Source: Clostridiales bacterium
GTDB taxonomy: Bacteria; Bacillota_A; Clostridia; Peptostreptococcales; Anaerovoracaceae
Length of the DNA stretch: 52,432 nucleotides
NCBI GenBank assembly: GCA_024697655.1
Contig: JAILFI010000120.1
Coordinates: 1-52,432 of the forward strand
Direction: 5' to 3'
This document shows positions 1 through 8,292 of this stretch, in pieces (positions within the stretch are counted from its first letter, which is position 1; each line of letters opens with the position of its first letter). The notes below the pieces were generated by a model, which saw nothing but the letters and a program-made list of their open reading frames with translations, was not told the origin of the DNA and did no database searches. The translations under genes were made by a program, and so were the position numbers.

Positions 1-905
1 TTGGGCAGGTGGAAGTTCGTGATGAGCGCATCCACCGCCTTGAACTTGTATCCCGGATAAATAAAGATATCTGTATTGCCATGACCGGCATGGACCACGC
101 CGTTTTCGTCCGTGCTGCTCTCGAGCGTTCTGGTCGATGTGGTGCCTACCGCGATGATGCGGCCGCCCGCCGCTCTGGCATCGTTGATCGTCGTCGCCGT
201 TTCCTCGTCAATGAAGTACTCCTCGAAGTGCATATGGTGGTCTTCCACCTTCTCCGCCTTGACCGGGCGGAACGTGCCAATCCCTACGTGCAGCGTGACA
301 TAGGCCAGTTTGACGCCCTTTTCTTCGATGTGCCTGAGCAGTTCTTTGGTAAAATGCAGTCCTGCCGTCGGCGCTGCCACAGACCCGTCGATCTTCGAAT
401 AAACGGTCTGGTAGCGTTCTTTATCGGTCTCGCCGGCTTCGCGGCGGATATACGGCGGCAGCGGCATGCTGCCGATCCTGCTGAGCGTTTCCATGAAGAC
501 ACCTTCGTACCGGAACCGCACTTTGCGCGTCCCGCCGTCCATGGTCTCGATGATCTCCGCAGACAGATCGTCTCCGAAGTCCACGATGTCTCCGGGATGC
601 AGCCGTCTGCCGGGCCGGACCATCGTCTGCCACAGATCGCCGCCCAGATCTTTGGTCAGCAGGAATTCGATATGCGCCCCCGTTCCCCGCTTGGTGCCGA
701 AGATGCGCGCCGGGATGACGCGGCTGTCGTTCATGACCAGCACATCACCAGGCTGCAGTTCATTCACAATATCATAAAAGTGGGCATGCTGAACGGTGCC
801 CGCTTTTCTGTCCAGGATCATCAGCCTGGAAGTATCTCTTTTATCCGCCGGTGTCTGCGCGATCAGTTCCTCCGGCAGTTCATAATCAAAATCTTTTACG
901 TCCAT
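1..905 (-). CDS. queA: S-adenosylmethionine:tRNA ribosyltransferase-isomerase QueA (3' end cut by window)
   Basis: QueA transfers and isomerises the ribosyl group of SAM onto preQ1-tRNA, giving epoxyqueuosine at wobble position 34. The frame opens at ATG 905 with MDVKDFDYELPEELIAQTP, the usual QueA N-terminus, and is still open at base 1 inside the conserved DALITNFHLPK segment near the C-terminus. About 301 codons are present, so roughly 40 residues are missing. It is the last visible gene of ruvC-ruvA-ruvB-queA, 75 bases after ruvB, a common Gram-positive arrangement. The ribosome-binding site is weak (GAGAATGAG region), so translation may depend on upstream reading. Identity is secure; only the end is unseen. 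Confidence 0.95.
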   Translation of the reverse strand, partial: MDVKDFDYELPEELIAQTPADKRDTSRLMILDRKAGTVQHAHFYDIVNELQPGDVLVMNDSRVIPARIFGTKRGTGAHIEFLLTKDLGGDLWQTMVRPGRRLHPGDIVDFGDDLSAEIIETMDGGTRKVRFRYEGVFMETLSRIGSMPLPPYIRREAGETDKERYQTVYSKIDGSVAAPTAGLHFTKELLRHIEEKGVKLAYVTLHVGIGTFRPVKAEKVEDHHMHFEEYFIDEETATTINDARAAGGRIIAVGTTSTRTLESSTDENGVVHAGHGNTDIFIYPGYKFKAVDALITNFHLP

Positions 906-980
906 AGTCTCATTCTCAAATCTTTGTCATTCCCTTGCTGCGTGTGCGGTCTGCGGTACTTTTCTTCCCGCGGAGCGCCC

Positions 981-2009
981 TTATTCGTCCCCGTACTGCT
1001 GCGCGATCGGCAGCGATGTCAGGCCGAGGTGCTGATAGCCAAGCTCGGATACGACGCGTCCCTGCTTGGTGCGGTACAGGAAACCGGTCTGGATCAGGTA
1101 TGGCTCATAGACATCCTCGATCGTCACACGTTCCTCGCCGATAGCTGCAGCGATGGTGTCGATGCCCACCGGACCACCGTGGAACCGCTCAATGATCACC
1201 TTAAGGATCTCACGGTCCAGGTTCTCAAGGCCGCGCTTGTCGACGCCCATCGCCTCCAGCGCTGTCATGGTGATGGCGAGGTCGATCGACCCGTTGCCCT
1301 TGACCTGGCTGAAGTCGCGGACGCGCTTCAGGAGACGGTTGGCGATACGCGGTGTCCCACGGGAACGCATCGCGATCTCTGTCAGAGAAGGCTCATCGAT
1401 ATCCACGCCCAGGATCACTGCGGAACGGCGGATAATCCTCTTGAGCTCTTCGACCGTATAGATCTCAAACTTGCAGACCACCCCGAAACGGTCGCGCAGC
1501 GGTGCCGACAGACTGCCGGCTCTGGTCGTTGCGCCGACCAGTGTGAACTTTGACAGATCCAGCCGGATCGATCTGGCCGACGGACCTTTGCCGATGATGA
1601 TATCCAGTGCATAATCTTCCATCGCCGAGTACAGCACTTCTTCGACGCTGCGGTTCAGGCGGTGGATCTCGTCGATGAACAGGACATCGTTCTCATTCAG
1701 ATTGGTCAGGATCGCAGCGAGATCACCTGCCCGTTCGATGGCCGGGCCGCTCGTGATGCGGATGTCGACCCCCATCTCCTTCGCGATGATGCCGGCCAGC
1801 GTTGTTTTACCCAGGCCGGGAGGACCGTAAAACAGAAGATGATCCAAAGGTTCCCCGCGCCGCTTCGCGGCTTCGATGAAGACCTTCAGATTGTCTGTGA
1901 CAGTCTGCTGTCCGATATAGTCATCCAGTGTCTGCGGACGAAGACCTGCTTCCTGCATTTCTTCGCCGGTCTCGAGTTCCATGGATGTGATGCGTTCTCC
2001 GATTTCCAT
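981..2009 (-). CDS. ruvB: Holliday junction branch-migration ATPase RuvB
   Basis: RuvB is the AAA+ motor that forms hexameric rings with RuvA to drive branch migration of Holliday junctions during recombinational repair. The 342-residue product has the normal length. Walker A GPPGLGKT lies at residues 62-69, Walker B/DEIH at 113-116, sensor I GATTRAG near 160, and the C-terminal winged-helix domain includes the GGPVG segment that starts its DNA-binding part. It follows ruvA by 32 bases and precedes queA. As the third gene of ruvC-ruvA-ruvB it should share the LexA-controlled promoter upstream of ruvC. Nothing unusual is seen in the sequence. Confidence 0.98.
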   Translation of the reverse strand: MEIGERITSMELETGEEMQEAGLRPQTLDDYIGQQTVTDNLKVFIEAAKRRGEPLDHLLFYGPPGLGKTTLAGIIAKEMGVDIRITSGPAIERAGDLAAILTNLNENDVLFIDEIHRLNRSVEEVLYSAMEDYALDIIIGKGPSARSIRLDLSKFTLVGATTRAGSLSAPLRDRFGVVCKFEIYTVEELKRIIRRSAVILGVDIDEPSLTEIAMRSRGTPRIANRLLKRVRDFSQVKGNGSIDLAITMTALEAMGVDKRGLENLDREILKVIIERFHGGPVGIDTIAAAIGEERVTIEDVYEPYLIQTGFLYRTKQGRVVSELGYQHLGLTSLPIAQQYGDE

Positions 2010-2041
2010 ATTGATTCCTTTTTATACTTATACCGCAAGGA

Positions 2042-2638
2042 TCAACCGCGGTTTTTCAGTGCCTGCTTGATATATTCCTCAACAGACAGGTCTTCGTCTG
2101 TGACGCCCTTCAGCGATTCGGCGGCTTCCGCCCGGGAGAAACCAAGCCCCATCAGCGCCTCGATCGCGCTGTCTTTGTTGCTGCCGGCTTCCGGCAGGAT
2201 CTCGTTCAGCTGATAGCCCTGCTCCTCCGCTACAACGGTACCGATCTTGTCTTTGAGTTCGAAGACGATCTTCTGGGCGGTCTTCTTGCCGATGCCGTTC
2301 GCACGGGTGATCATGTCCACATCTTCGAACATGATGGCCTTCTTGACCTCTGTAACAGGCATGGCAGAGAGAATCGCCATCGCCGCCTTGCTGCCGACGC
2401 TGTTGACCGTGATGAGCTGCTCAAAGAGTTCCAGTTCGCCGTCACTGCCAAAGCCGTACAGCGAAACATCGTCCTCGCGGACCGCCATGTGCGTGAACAC
2501 TGTCACCTCATCGCCGGTCTGATGCAGGTACAGGCTGCTGTTGGACGGGATGAAGACCCGGTAGCCGATGCCGTTCACATCGATGATGGCAGCTGACTCG
2601 CTGCGCGCTGCAAGTATCCCCTTCAAATAGCGTATCAT
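2042..2638 (-). CDS. ruvA: Holliday junction DNA helicase subunit RuvA
   Basis: RuvA binds the four-way junction as a tetramer and loads RuvB. The product is 198 residues, normal for the family. It starts MIRYLKGILAARSESAAIID, the typical OB-fold domain I, followed by helix-hairpin-helix elements in domain II (the VNSVGSKAAMAIL and ANGIGKKTAQKIV segments), an acidic linker, and a UBA-like domain III (EALMGLGFSRAEAAESL) that contacts RuvB. It begins 11 bases after ruvC, so the two are probably translationally linked. Part of the SOS-controlled ruv operon. Confidence 0.98.
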   Translation of the reverse strand: MIRYLKGILAARSESAAIIDVNGIGYRVFIPSNSSLYLHQTGDEVTVFTHMAVREDDVSLYGFGSDGELELFEQLITVNSVGSKAAMAILSAMPVTEVKKAIMFEDVDMITRANGIGKKTAQKIVFELKDKIGTVVAEEQGYQLNEILPEAGSNKDSAIEALMGLGFSRAEAAESLKGVTDEDLSVEEYIKQALKNRG

Positions 2639-2649
2639 ACTCTTTTCCT

Positions 2650-3165
2650 TTACTTTGCTTTCGCGATGAGTTCCGCCAGCCGGCTGTTCGCCGCGCCCTG
2701 GGCGCTGAACCCGTGGCAGATCGCCGCGGCGACCGCATCTGCCGTATCGTCCGGCTTTGGAACTTCTTTCAGCCCCAGCAGAGACTTGACCATGAACTGG
2801 ACCTGCTTTTTCTCCGCCTTGCCGTAACCGGTGACCGCCTGCTTGATCTGGCCCGGTGTATACTCCGCCAGATCGATGCCGGAATTATTGCATGCCAAGA
2901 TAGCAACGCCCCGTGCTTCGCCAACCATGATGGCGGTCGTGACGTTGCGGTTGAAGAAGAGTTCCTCGATAGCCGCGACCTCCGGCTCGTACTCTGCGAT
3001 GATCTCCATGACGGATGCATAAAGTTTGCCAAGCCTTGCAGGCATCGGCTCCCCCGCTTCTGTCGTCACCGATCCGTACGCCACCGGTCTGAACTTGCCT
3101 TTATTGAAATCCAGTACGCCCCATCCAAGGATGGCATAGCCGGGATCGAGTCCCAATATCCGCAT
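2650..3165 (-). CDS. ruvC: Crossover junction endodeoxyribonuclease RuvC
   Basis: RuvC resolves Holliday junctions by symmetric nicking. I start it at ATG 3165 (MRILGLDPGYAILGWG), preceded by GGAGG; upstream in-frame ATGs would only add an unrelated 38-residue leader running through the promoter. The 171-residue product carries the four catalytic acids expected of the family: D7 (LDPG), E67 (IEELFF), D140 and D143 (DTADA). It is the first gene of ruvC-ruvA-ruvB-queA and is divergent from argR. Its promoter contains a LexA box between the -35 and -10 hexamers, so induction by DNA damage is expected. Confidence 0.97.
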   Translation of the reverse strand: MRILGLDPGYAILGWGVLDFNKGKFRPVAYGSVTTEAGEPMPARLGKLYASVMEIIAEYEPEVAAIEELFFNRNVTTAIMVGEARGVAILACNNSGIDLAEYTPGQIKQAVTGYGKAEKKQVQFMVKSLLGLKEVPKPDDTADAVAAAICHGFSAQGAANSRLAELIAKAK

Positions 3166-3229
3166 AATTCCCTCCGCACCTGATACGGTCAGCCTGGAAA
3201 CCGGCTGCAGAGTGATCCTGTGCATCTCG

Positions 3230-3258
3230 AGTATAGCATAAGAACATATGTTTGTAAA
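3230..3258 (-). promoter_or_regulatory. ruv operon promoter with embedded LexA box
   Basis: On the minus strand TTTACA (3253-3258) and TATACT (3230-3235) are separated by exactly 17 bases, a good sigma-A promoter pointing at ruvC. The spacer holds GAACATATGTTT (read on the plus strand, 3242-3253), one mismatch from the Gram-positive LexA site GAAC-N4-GTTC. Bound LexA would sit directly between the hexamers. The lexA gene at 50953 has related sites in its own promoter. Confidence 0.82.
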
Positions 3259-3308
3259 TGCTGTGCGGAAGATTGTCATTGCAGTGCCAAATCTTCACCG
3301 GATTTACA

Positions 3309-3357
3309 TGGACGCACTTCTTCTGCAATGGTATACTTTATTGTGAATAAGTATTAG
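3309..3357 (+). promoter_or_regulatory. argR promoter with ARG-box-like operator
   Basis: An extended -10 (TGG-TATACT, 3329-3337) with a poor -35 (TGGACG, 3309-3314) precedes argR. Immediately downstream, at the expected transcription start, is TGAATAAGTATTAG (3344-3357), which matches the ArgR half-site pattern TGAAT-N4-ATTCA at all but the last two positions. This suggests negative autoregulation of argR. The promoter and operator assignments are inference from sequence. Confidence 0.6.
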
Positions 3358-3379
3358 GTCCGCAACGGAGGGGCGATTC

Positions 3380-3826
3380 ATGAGGTATTCCAGACAGAAC
3401 AAGATCTTAGAACTGATTTCCAAAACAGCGGTGGAGACACAGGAACAACTCTGCCAGCTCCTCAAGGACGCCGGTTATGATGTGACACAGGCGACCGTTT
3501 CACGCGACATCAAAGAGCTGCAGCTGATCAAGACGCTTTCACCGGAAGGCAAATACCAGTACTCCCAGCTCAGGGGCAATGGTTTCATCAGCGAACGGTT
3601 CGTAAAGATCTTCCGTGAGACCATCACCAAGATCACCCCCGCCGGCAATCTGATCGTCGTCAACACCCTGTCCGGCTGCGCGAGCGCCGCAGGTGAAGCC
3701 ATCGATTCAGTCGACTTCCCGCATATCGTCGGCAGCATCGCCGGTGACAACACCCTGCTGCTCATCGTCGATCACGAGGATCACATCCCGGCGGTTATGA
3801 AGGCGTTCGACGAAATGATGAAATAA
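3380..3826 (+). CDS. argR: Arginine repressor ArgR/AhrC
   Basis: ArgR is the arginine-sensing repressor of arginine biosynthesis and activator of catabolism. The 148-residue protein has an N-terminal winged helix (residues 1-65; recognition segment TQATVSRDIKEL at 36-47) and a C-terminal oligomerisation and arginine-binding domain with NTLSGCASAAGEAID at 95-109 and GSIAGDNTLLLIV at 118-130. A GGAGGGG ribosome-binding site precedes the ATG. It lies directly upstream of recN on the same strand, as in many Bacillota. No arginine genes are in the window; an ARG-box-like site in its own promoter suggests autoregulation. Confidence 0.97.
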   Translation: MRYSRQNKILELISKTAVETQEQLCQLLKDAGYDVTQATVSRDIKELQLIKTLSPEGKYQYSQLRGNGFISERFVKIFRETITKITPAGNLIVVNTLSGCASAAGEAIDSVDFPHIVGSIAGDNTLLLIVDHEDHIPAVMKAFDEMMK

Positions 3827-3847
3827 ATTGAGCAGAAGCCCTTAATA

Positions 3848-3876
3848 TAGGCACTGCGGCTCATTATGACTATAAT
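3848..3876 (+). promoter_or_regulatory. Candidate recN promoter
   Basis: TAGGCA (3848-3853), 17-base spacer, TATAAT (3871-3876) lies in the 78-base gap between argR and recN and points at recN. The -35 matches TTGACA at four of six positions. I see no LexA box here, unlike the ruv operon. Confidence 0.5.
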
Positions 3877-3904
3877 TATTTTACTGTAAACAACGGAGAG
3901 CATT

Positions 3905-5530
3905 ATGATTTCCCACGTACTGATCAAAGATTATGCGACCATCGACACGATCGAAGTCGATTTCCACAACGGGCTGAACATCATCACCGGTGAGACCGGT
4001 GCCGGAAAGTCCGTTGTCATCGGCGCCATCAGCCTGGCACTCGGCGCGCGCGCCGATACGACCTATGTGCGCACCGGCTGTGACAAGGCTGTCATCCAGA
4101 TGATCGCCGAGGTCAACAACCGCGAAGTCCTCATCACCCGTGAAGTCTACGCAAACGGCAAGAGCCTCGCAAAAGTCGACGGTGAGATCGTTTCTTTGGG
4201 CGAACTCAACAAACTTGCGCGCAGGATCGCCGACATCCATGGGCAATACGACAACCAGTACCTGCTCCATACGGCCAATCACATCAAACTGATCGACAGC
4301 TACGAAGCGAACCTGATCCGTCAGAGCAAGGAAAAAGTCTCCGAACTCTATCAGCAGTACATGGAAGTCAGCCAGCGTCTTCAGGAACTGGAAGAGATGA
4401 CGGTCGACAACGAGCGCCGCAAGGATTTCATGAATTACCAGATTTTTGAGATCAACGAAGCGCAGCTGATTCCCGGGGAGGACGCCAAACTCGAAGACAC
4501 CATCGTGGAAATGCAGCACCGCGAAGAGATCTATTCGGCGCTGGCGCAGGCGTATAACAGCGCAAGAGAAACCGAATTCAACGCCGCGGATGCGATCATG
4601 AATGTGGTCCGCGATGTCAAACAAGCCGCGCACCTCTCCAAAGACGCCGCTATGTACGAGGACGAGTTCTCGGATATCTATTACCGCTTTGACGATCTCT
4701 GCAGCAGACTGCGCGCCTCCCGCGACAACTGCACGATTTCCACCGCCGCACTCGACGAGGCGAATGACCGCCTCTACCTCATCCGCCAGATGAAGAAAAA
4801 GTACGGCGATACCATCGAAGCGATCCTTGAGCACAAGGAAAACCTGGAGAAAGAACTGCGTCAGCTGCAGTCCCTCGAGTCCGACATCGAGAGCGTGGCG
4901 CTGGAGAAGAAGACTGTCGAAAGCCTTCTCGAGGAAGAATCGCTCCGTCTCACCAATTTGCGCCGGACATCCGCCTCCACACTGGAAAACAAGATCCAGC
5001 AGGAACTGTTCAATCTGAACTTCAGCGATGTTACCGTGGCAGTCGACTTCAAAGAAAGAAAGGCATACTCCCCCGACGGGCGCGACGAGGTGGAATTCCT
5101 CATCAGCACCAATAAAGGCGAACGCCTCAAGCCGCTGAGCAAGATCGCTTCGGGCGGTGAAATGAGCCGGATCATGCTCGCCTTCAAGATGATCATCGCG
5201 GACTTCGACAACATCCCGACAATGATCTTCGATGAGATCGACGCCGGCATCAGCGGCGAGACCGCCGTTCTCGTCGGCAAAGCCATCAAGCGGCTCGGCG
5301 AAACGCGTCAGGTCATCACCATCACGCACCTGCCACAGATCGCCGCGTACGGCGACCACAACTACCGCATCAGCAAAACGTCCGACGACAGCAGCACCTA
5401 TACCACGATCACGCAGCTTTCCGACCACGAAAAAGCCGGTGAAGTTGCCCGCCTGATCGCAGGTCTGAACATCTCCGACCTGACACTGCAGAACGCCATG
5501 GAGATGATCGACATGACAAAGATGTACTGA
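3905..5530 (+). CDS. recN: DNA repair protein RecN
   Basis: RecN is an SMC-like ATPase that acts early at DNA double-strand breaks. The 541-residue protein has Walker A GETGAGKS at 29-36, a long central coiled coil (about 150-380), and C-terminal SMC-type elements: the ABC signature segment KIASGGEMSRIMLAF and Walker B MIFDEIDAGISGETA. CGGAGAG precedes the ATG. It follows argR, the classic ahrC-recN neighbourhood. A long open frame on the opposite strand (3881-5428) is only a shadow of this gene. A strong hairpin terminator follows at 5565. Confidence 0.97.
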   Translation: MISHVLIKDYATIDTIEVDFHNGLNIITGETGAGKSVVIGAISLALGARADTTYVRTGCDKAVIQMIAEVNNREVLITREVYANGKSLAKVDGEIVSLGELNKLARRIADIHGQYDNQYLLHTANHIKLIDSYEANLIRQSKEKVSELYQQYMEVSQRLQELEEMTVDNERRKDFMNYQIFEINEAQLIPGEDAKLEDTIVEMQHREEIYSALAQAYNSARETEFNAADAIMNVVRDVKQAAHLSKDAAMYEDEFSDIYYRFDDLCSRLRASRDNCTISTAALDEANDRLYLIRQMKKKYGDTIEAILEHKENLEKELRQLQSLESDIESVALEKKTVESLLEEESLRLTNLRRTSASTLENKIQQELFNLNFSDVTVAVDFKERKAYSPDGRDEVEFLISTNKGERLKPLSKIASGGEMSRIMLAFKMIIADFDNIPTMIFDEIDAGISGETAVLVGKAIKRLGETRQVITITHLPQIAAYGDHNYRISKTSDDSSTYTTITQLSDHEKAGEVARLIAGLNISDLTLQNAMEMIDMTKMY

Positions 5531-5564
5531 GCCGTCCGGTCATAGCAGAACAGATCAATAAAAC

Positions 5565-5590
5565 AACCCCCCATCACAGGATGGGGGGTT
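5565..5590. terminator. Bidirectional rho-independent terminator between recN and ispH-S1
   Basis: A perfect 11-base inverted repeat, AACCCCCCATC / GATGGGGGGTT with a 4-base loop, lies between the convergent recN and ispH-rpsA genes. A/T-rich runs on both sides let it serve both strands. Confidence 0.85.
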
Positions 5591-5613
5591 CTTTATGCAT
5601 TGCCGGAAGAATC

Positions 5614-7686
5614 CTATTCTTCTTCAGCCGGTGCTTCCTCAACGGGAGCCTCTTCTGCGGGTGCTTCTTCAGCCGGCGCAGCTTCCGCTTCCTTAGCGGC
5701 AGCCTTGGCAGCCTTCATCGCTTCTTCTTCCTCCGCGTCCATGGTCTCTTTGATGGACAGGCTGATACGTCTTCTTTCCTTGTCGATCTCGAGGATCTTG
5801 GTGTTGACCTTCTCGCCGACGGACAGTTCGTCATTGATATTGGCAACACGCTTGTGGCTGACTTCCGAGATATGGACCAGACCGTCGAGGCCGGGCTCGA
5901 GTTCTACGAAGCAGCCGTATTCCTTGATCTGAACGACCTTGCCTTCGACGATGTCGCCGACAGCGTAATTCTCGTCGATAACGGACCAGGGTTCCGGAAC
6001 CGTCTGCTTGAGACCGAGGCTGATCTTGCCTTTTTCGGCGCTCATGCTGAGGACCTTGACCTTGATCTTCTGGCCGACGGAGAGAACTTCCTGCGGGTGC
6101 TTGAGCTTGCCCCAGGAAATCTCGCTGATGTGCAGCAGACCGTCGATACCGCCGATATCAACAAACGCACCGTAATCGGTGAAACGCATGACTGTGCCTT
6201 CCACGATGTCGCCGACCTGGATTTTCTCCCAGATCTCCTTCATCGCCTTCTGGCGTTCCTCGTTCAGGAAAGCCTTGTGCGAGAAGACGGCCTTGCCTCT
6301 TCTCGGATCGACTCTGGATACCTTGACCTGCAGAGTCTGGCCGAGGAACTCGGAACTGTCTTCCACGTATCTGTCAGACAGCTGCGACAGCGGAATAAAG
6401 CCGGACACTTCTTTGTACGCGGCAATGACGCCACCGTTGACCTGACGGACAACCTCGACTTCGATGACCGACTTGTCTTCCAGAGCCTGGTTGATCTCCT
6501 GCCAGTGGACGCCGACTTCCAGTTTCTTTCTGGAGAGAAGGATGTTACCGTCGCCGTCGTCATTCTTGAGGACCTTGGCCTGGATGTCGTCACCTTCGTG
6601 GAACATGTCGGCAAGTGTTTTTCCTTCTTCGAGATTGATCTCGGTGATCGGAATAACCCCGTCCTTCTTGACGTTCAGGTTGACGATGACTTCCTTGTCA
6701 CGAACTTCGAGGACCTTGCCGTCCACCAGTTCACCACTTCTGGGAAGTCTCAGCTGCTTGTCGATTTCGTCCATAAAGTCCTGCATCGACATTTCTTGTT
6801 CAAGTGTCTTTTCACTCATGTTTTGAAAAACCTCCTGTATTGCGATTTCGGGCGTCGATGCGCCCGCCGCTATTCCTATTCTACTAAAACTGTCAAACAG
6901 TTTCAATGATAAATCATCGACTTTTTCGATAAAATAGGTGTTTTCACAGTTGGTTTTCGCGATTTCGTAAAGTTTCCGGCTGTTCGAGCTCTTCTGGTCG
7001 CCGATAACGATCATCGCGTCCACTTTGGAAGCCGTCTCACGGCATCCCTGCTGCCTTTCCGCTGTTGCGTTGCAGATGGTGTTCTGCACCTCGCAGGGGA
7101 TCTCCCTGTCCGCAAGCACAGAAAGAACTTCCTCAAAGACCTCTTTGCGGATCGTCGTCTGGGCGACGACGAACAGATGCTGTTTCCGGACACAGGCCAG
7201 TTCCTCTTCCGTCAGGCCGTCAATGATCGCGCAGGCTTCCTCTCCGGATGCCGCGACATACGCGTACTTCCCCGCCCATCCTTTCGTCGCTGTCACCTCC
7301 GGATGATCGGGGCTGCCCACGATCAGGACCGGCATACCCTTGGCGCTGGCCGCTGAGACGAGATCGTGGATCCGGCTCACGAACGGACAAGTCGCATCGA
7401 CCAGTTTGAGTCCGTAAGCGGCAGCGTCATCATAAAAAGCCTTGGATTCCCCGTGGGAACGGATGATGATCGTTGCTCCTTCAGGCGCTTCCGCCAGTCT
7501 AGACACCTGCCCGATTCCCCGGCTGCGCAGGTCTTCCGTGACACGCTTATTGTGGATCAGAGGGCCGCAGGTGAAGACCCGGTCCCCCTTCGTCTTCTCT
7601 GCGATGTTGATGGCGCGTTTGACACCGAAACAGAACCCCGAATGCGGGGACAGGATCACTTCCCGTTTGTTTTCTTTTTTACTCAT
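5614..7686 (-). CDS. ispH-rpsA: IspH (HMBPP reductase) fused to ribosomal protein S1
   Basis: The N-terminal half (about 1-288) is IspH, the last enzyme of the MEP isoprenoid pathway, making IPP and DMAPP; its iron-sulfur ligands are C19 (SGFCFG), C100 (ATCPF) and C205 (TICNAT). The C-terminal half has four S1 RNA-binding domains (about 318-387, 404-472, 492-560, 577-645) and an acidic Ala/Glu/Pro tail. This fusion is known from Clostridia. I choose ATG 7686 (MSKKENKREVILSPHSGFCF; 690 residues), preceded by GAAAGG; the longer frame reaches back into the upstream gene. A strong AGGAGG and ATG at 6819 lie at the domain junction and could give free S1 of 401 residues. It begins 28 bases after the last gene of the pilin operon with no terminator between. 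Confidence 0.95.
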   Translation of the reverse strand: MSKKENKREVILSPHSGFCFGVKRAINIAEKTKGDRVFTCGPLIHNKRVTEDLRSRGIGQVSRLAEAPEGATIIIRSHGESKAFYDDAAAYGLKLVDATCPFVSRIHDLVSAASAKGMPVLIVGSPDHPEVTATKGWAGKYAYVAASGEEACAIIDGLTEEELACVRKQHLFVVAQTTIRKEVFEEVLSVLADREIPCEVQNTICNATAERQQGCRETASKVDAMIVIGDQKSSNSRKLYEIAKTNCENTYFIEKVDDLSLKLFDSFSRIGIAAGASTPEIAIQEVFQNMSEKTLEQEMSMQDFMDEIDKQLRLPRSGELVDGKVLEVRDKEVIVNLNVKKDGVIPITEINLEEGKTLADMFHEGDDIQAKVLKNDDGDGNILLSRKKLEVGVHWQEINQALEDKSVIEVEVVRQVNGGVIAAYKEVSGFIPLSQLSDRYVEDSSEFLGQTLQVKVSRVDPRRGKAVFSHKAFLNEERQKAMKEIWEKIQVGDIVEGTVMRFTDYGAFVDIGGIDGLLHISEISWGKLKHPQEVLSVGQKIKVKVLSMSAEKGKISLGLKQTVPEPWSVIDENYAVGDIVEGKVVQIKEYGCFVELEPGLDGLVHISEVSHKRVANINDELSVGEKVNTKILEIDKERRRISLSIKETMDAEEEEAMKAAKAAAKEAEAAPAEEAPAEEAPVEEAPAEEE
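6817..6836 (-). promoter_or_regulatory. Internal Shine-Dalgarno and ATG at the IspH/S1 junction
   Basis: On the minus strand AGGAGG (6831-6836) is followed after 11 bases by ATG (6817-6819) in the ispH-S1 frame, coding MSEKTLEQEMSMQDFMDEID. The position is exactly where IspH homology ends and the S1 part begins. Translation from here would make a stand-alone four-domain S1. Spacing is slightly long; use in the cell is inferred. Confidence 0.55.
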
Positions 7687-7714
7687 ACAATACCTTTCAA
7701 ACGATACCGGCAGA

Positions 7715-8278
7715 TCAGACAGCTCTGGCCGGCGGCGCTGTCCGCGCCTGCGTGGCAACTGCCCGGCGGATCTCTCCGACAACGGTGATCATCTGCGGCA
7801 GATCGCAGTTGTTCCGCGAGAACAGCAGCAGCGTCCGTTCAAGGAGCGCTTTGCCTTTTTCCCCTGTCAGGGAAGCCAGTTCTTTGACATAACCGTCTAT
7901 ACTTTCCCGGATCTCCACTCCCTCTTCACGGGGGTAATAGGCGATCCGGATGTCTTTGCACCGTCTATTATAAAACACCGTATCCACATTTAAAAGGACC
8001 TTGTCCCGGTCGATAAAGAACTCCCCGGCGTGCGTCATCGTCAGAAGGGTCTTCTCAAGTACTTCAAAGACCTTCTGCGGCTGCGTAAGATCGAGCTCGC
8101 GCACCGCGACGTAGCCCGCGCAATCGTACCCGGCACGTGTGGTGCCGCGGACATGCGTAAAGGTCATGTCGAGCGCGAAATCGCAGAGTCCGGAAGCCAG
8201 GATCTTTTCCTCAAACGGAGCGATCCTGCCTGCCGGTATCTCCACACGATAACCGGATTCTCTCAGATTCAGTGTCAT
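7715..8278 (-). CDS. DUF6382-like Tad-locus protein
   Basis: The 187-residue soluble-looking protein resembles the DUF6382 domain found at the end of clostridial Tad loci, often fused to an FHA domain. The match is by pattern: a tyrosine-aspartate segment (AGYDCAGYVAVRELDL), a following LLTMTHAGEFFIDRDKVLL stretch, and VFYNRRCKDIRIAYYP. No FHA domain, signal peptide or membrane segment is present. I start at ATG 8278, preceded by AAGGAG; the longer frame runs into the upstream TadE-like gene. It is the fifth gene of flp-tadE-DUF5702-tadE2-DUF6382 and ends 28 bases before ispH-S1. The molecular role is unknown; a regulatory or assembly role in piliation is inferred from position. Confidence 0.7.
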   Translation of the reverse strand: MTLNLRESGYRVEIPAGRIAPFEEKILASGLCDFALDMTFTHVRGTTRAGYDCAGYVAVRELDLTQPQKVFEVLEKTLLTMTHAGEFFIDRDKVLLNVDTVFYNRRCKDIRIAYYPREEGVEIRESIDGYVKELASLTGEKGKALLERTLLLFSRNNCDLPQMITVVGEIRRAVATQARTAPPARAV

Positions 8279-8292
8279 TAGTCTCTCCTTTC

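Noticed and set aside
5614..5750. Repetitive Glu/Ala/Pro-coding DNA at the end of ispH-S1, and similar DNA at the end of the DUF4342 gene, as possible repeat arrays.
   Set aside because: Both are coding tails with low-complexity protein; spacing is irregular and there are no spacers, so not CRISPR or mobile DNA.
8138..8150. TGTGGTGCCGCGG, resembling the T-box motif TGGNACCGCG.
   Set aside because: It lies within coding sequence of the DUF6382 gene on the other strand, has no leader context and is not upstream of an amino-acid gene.
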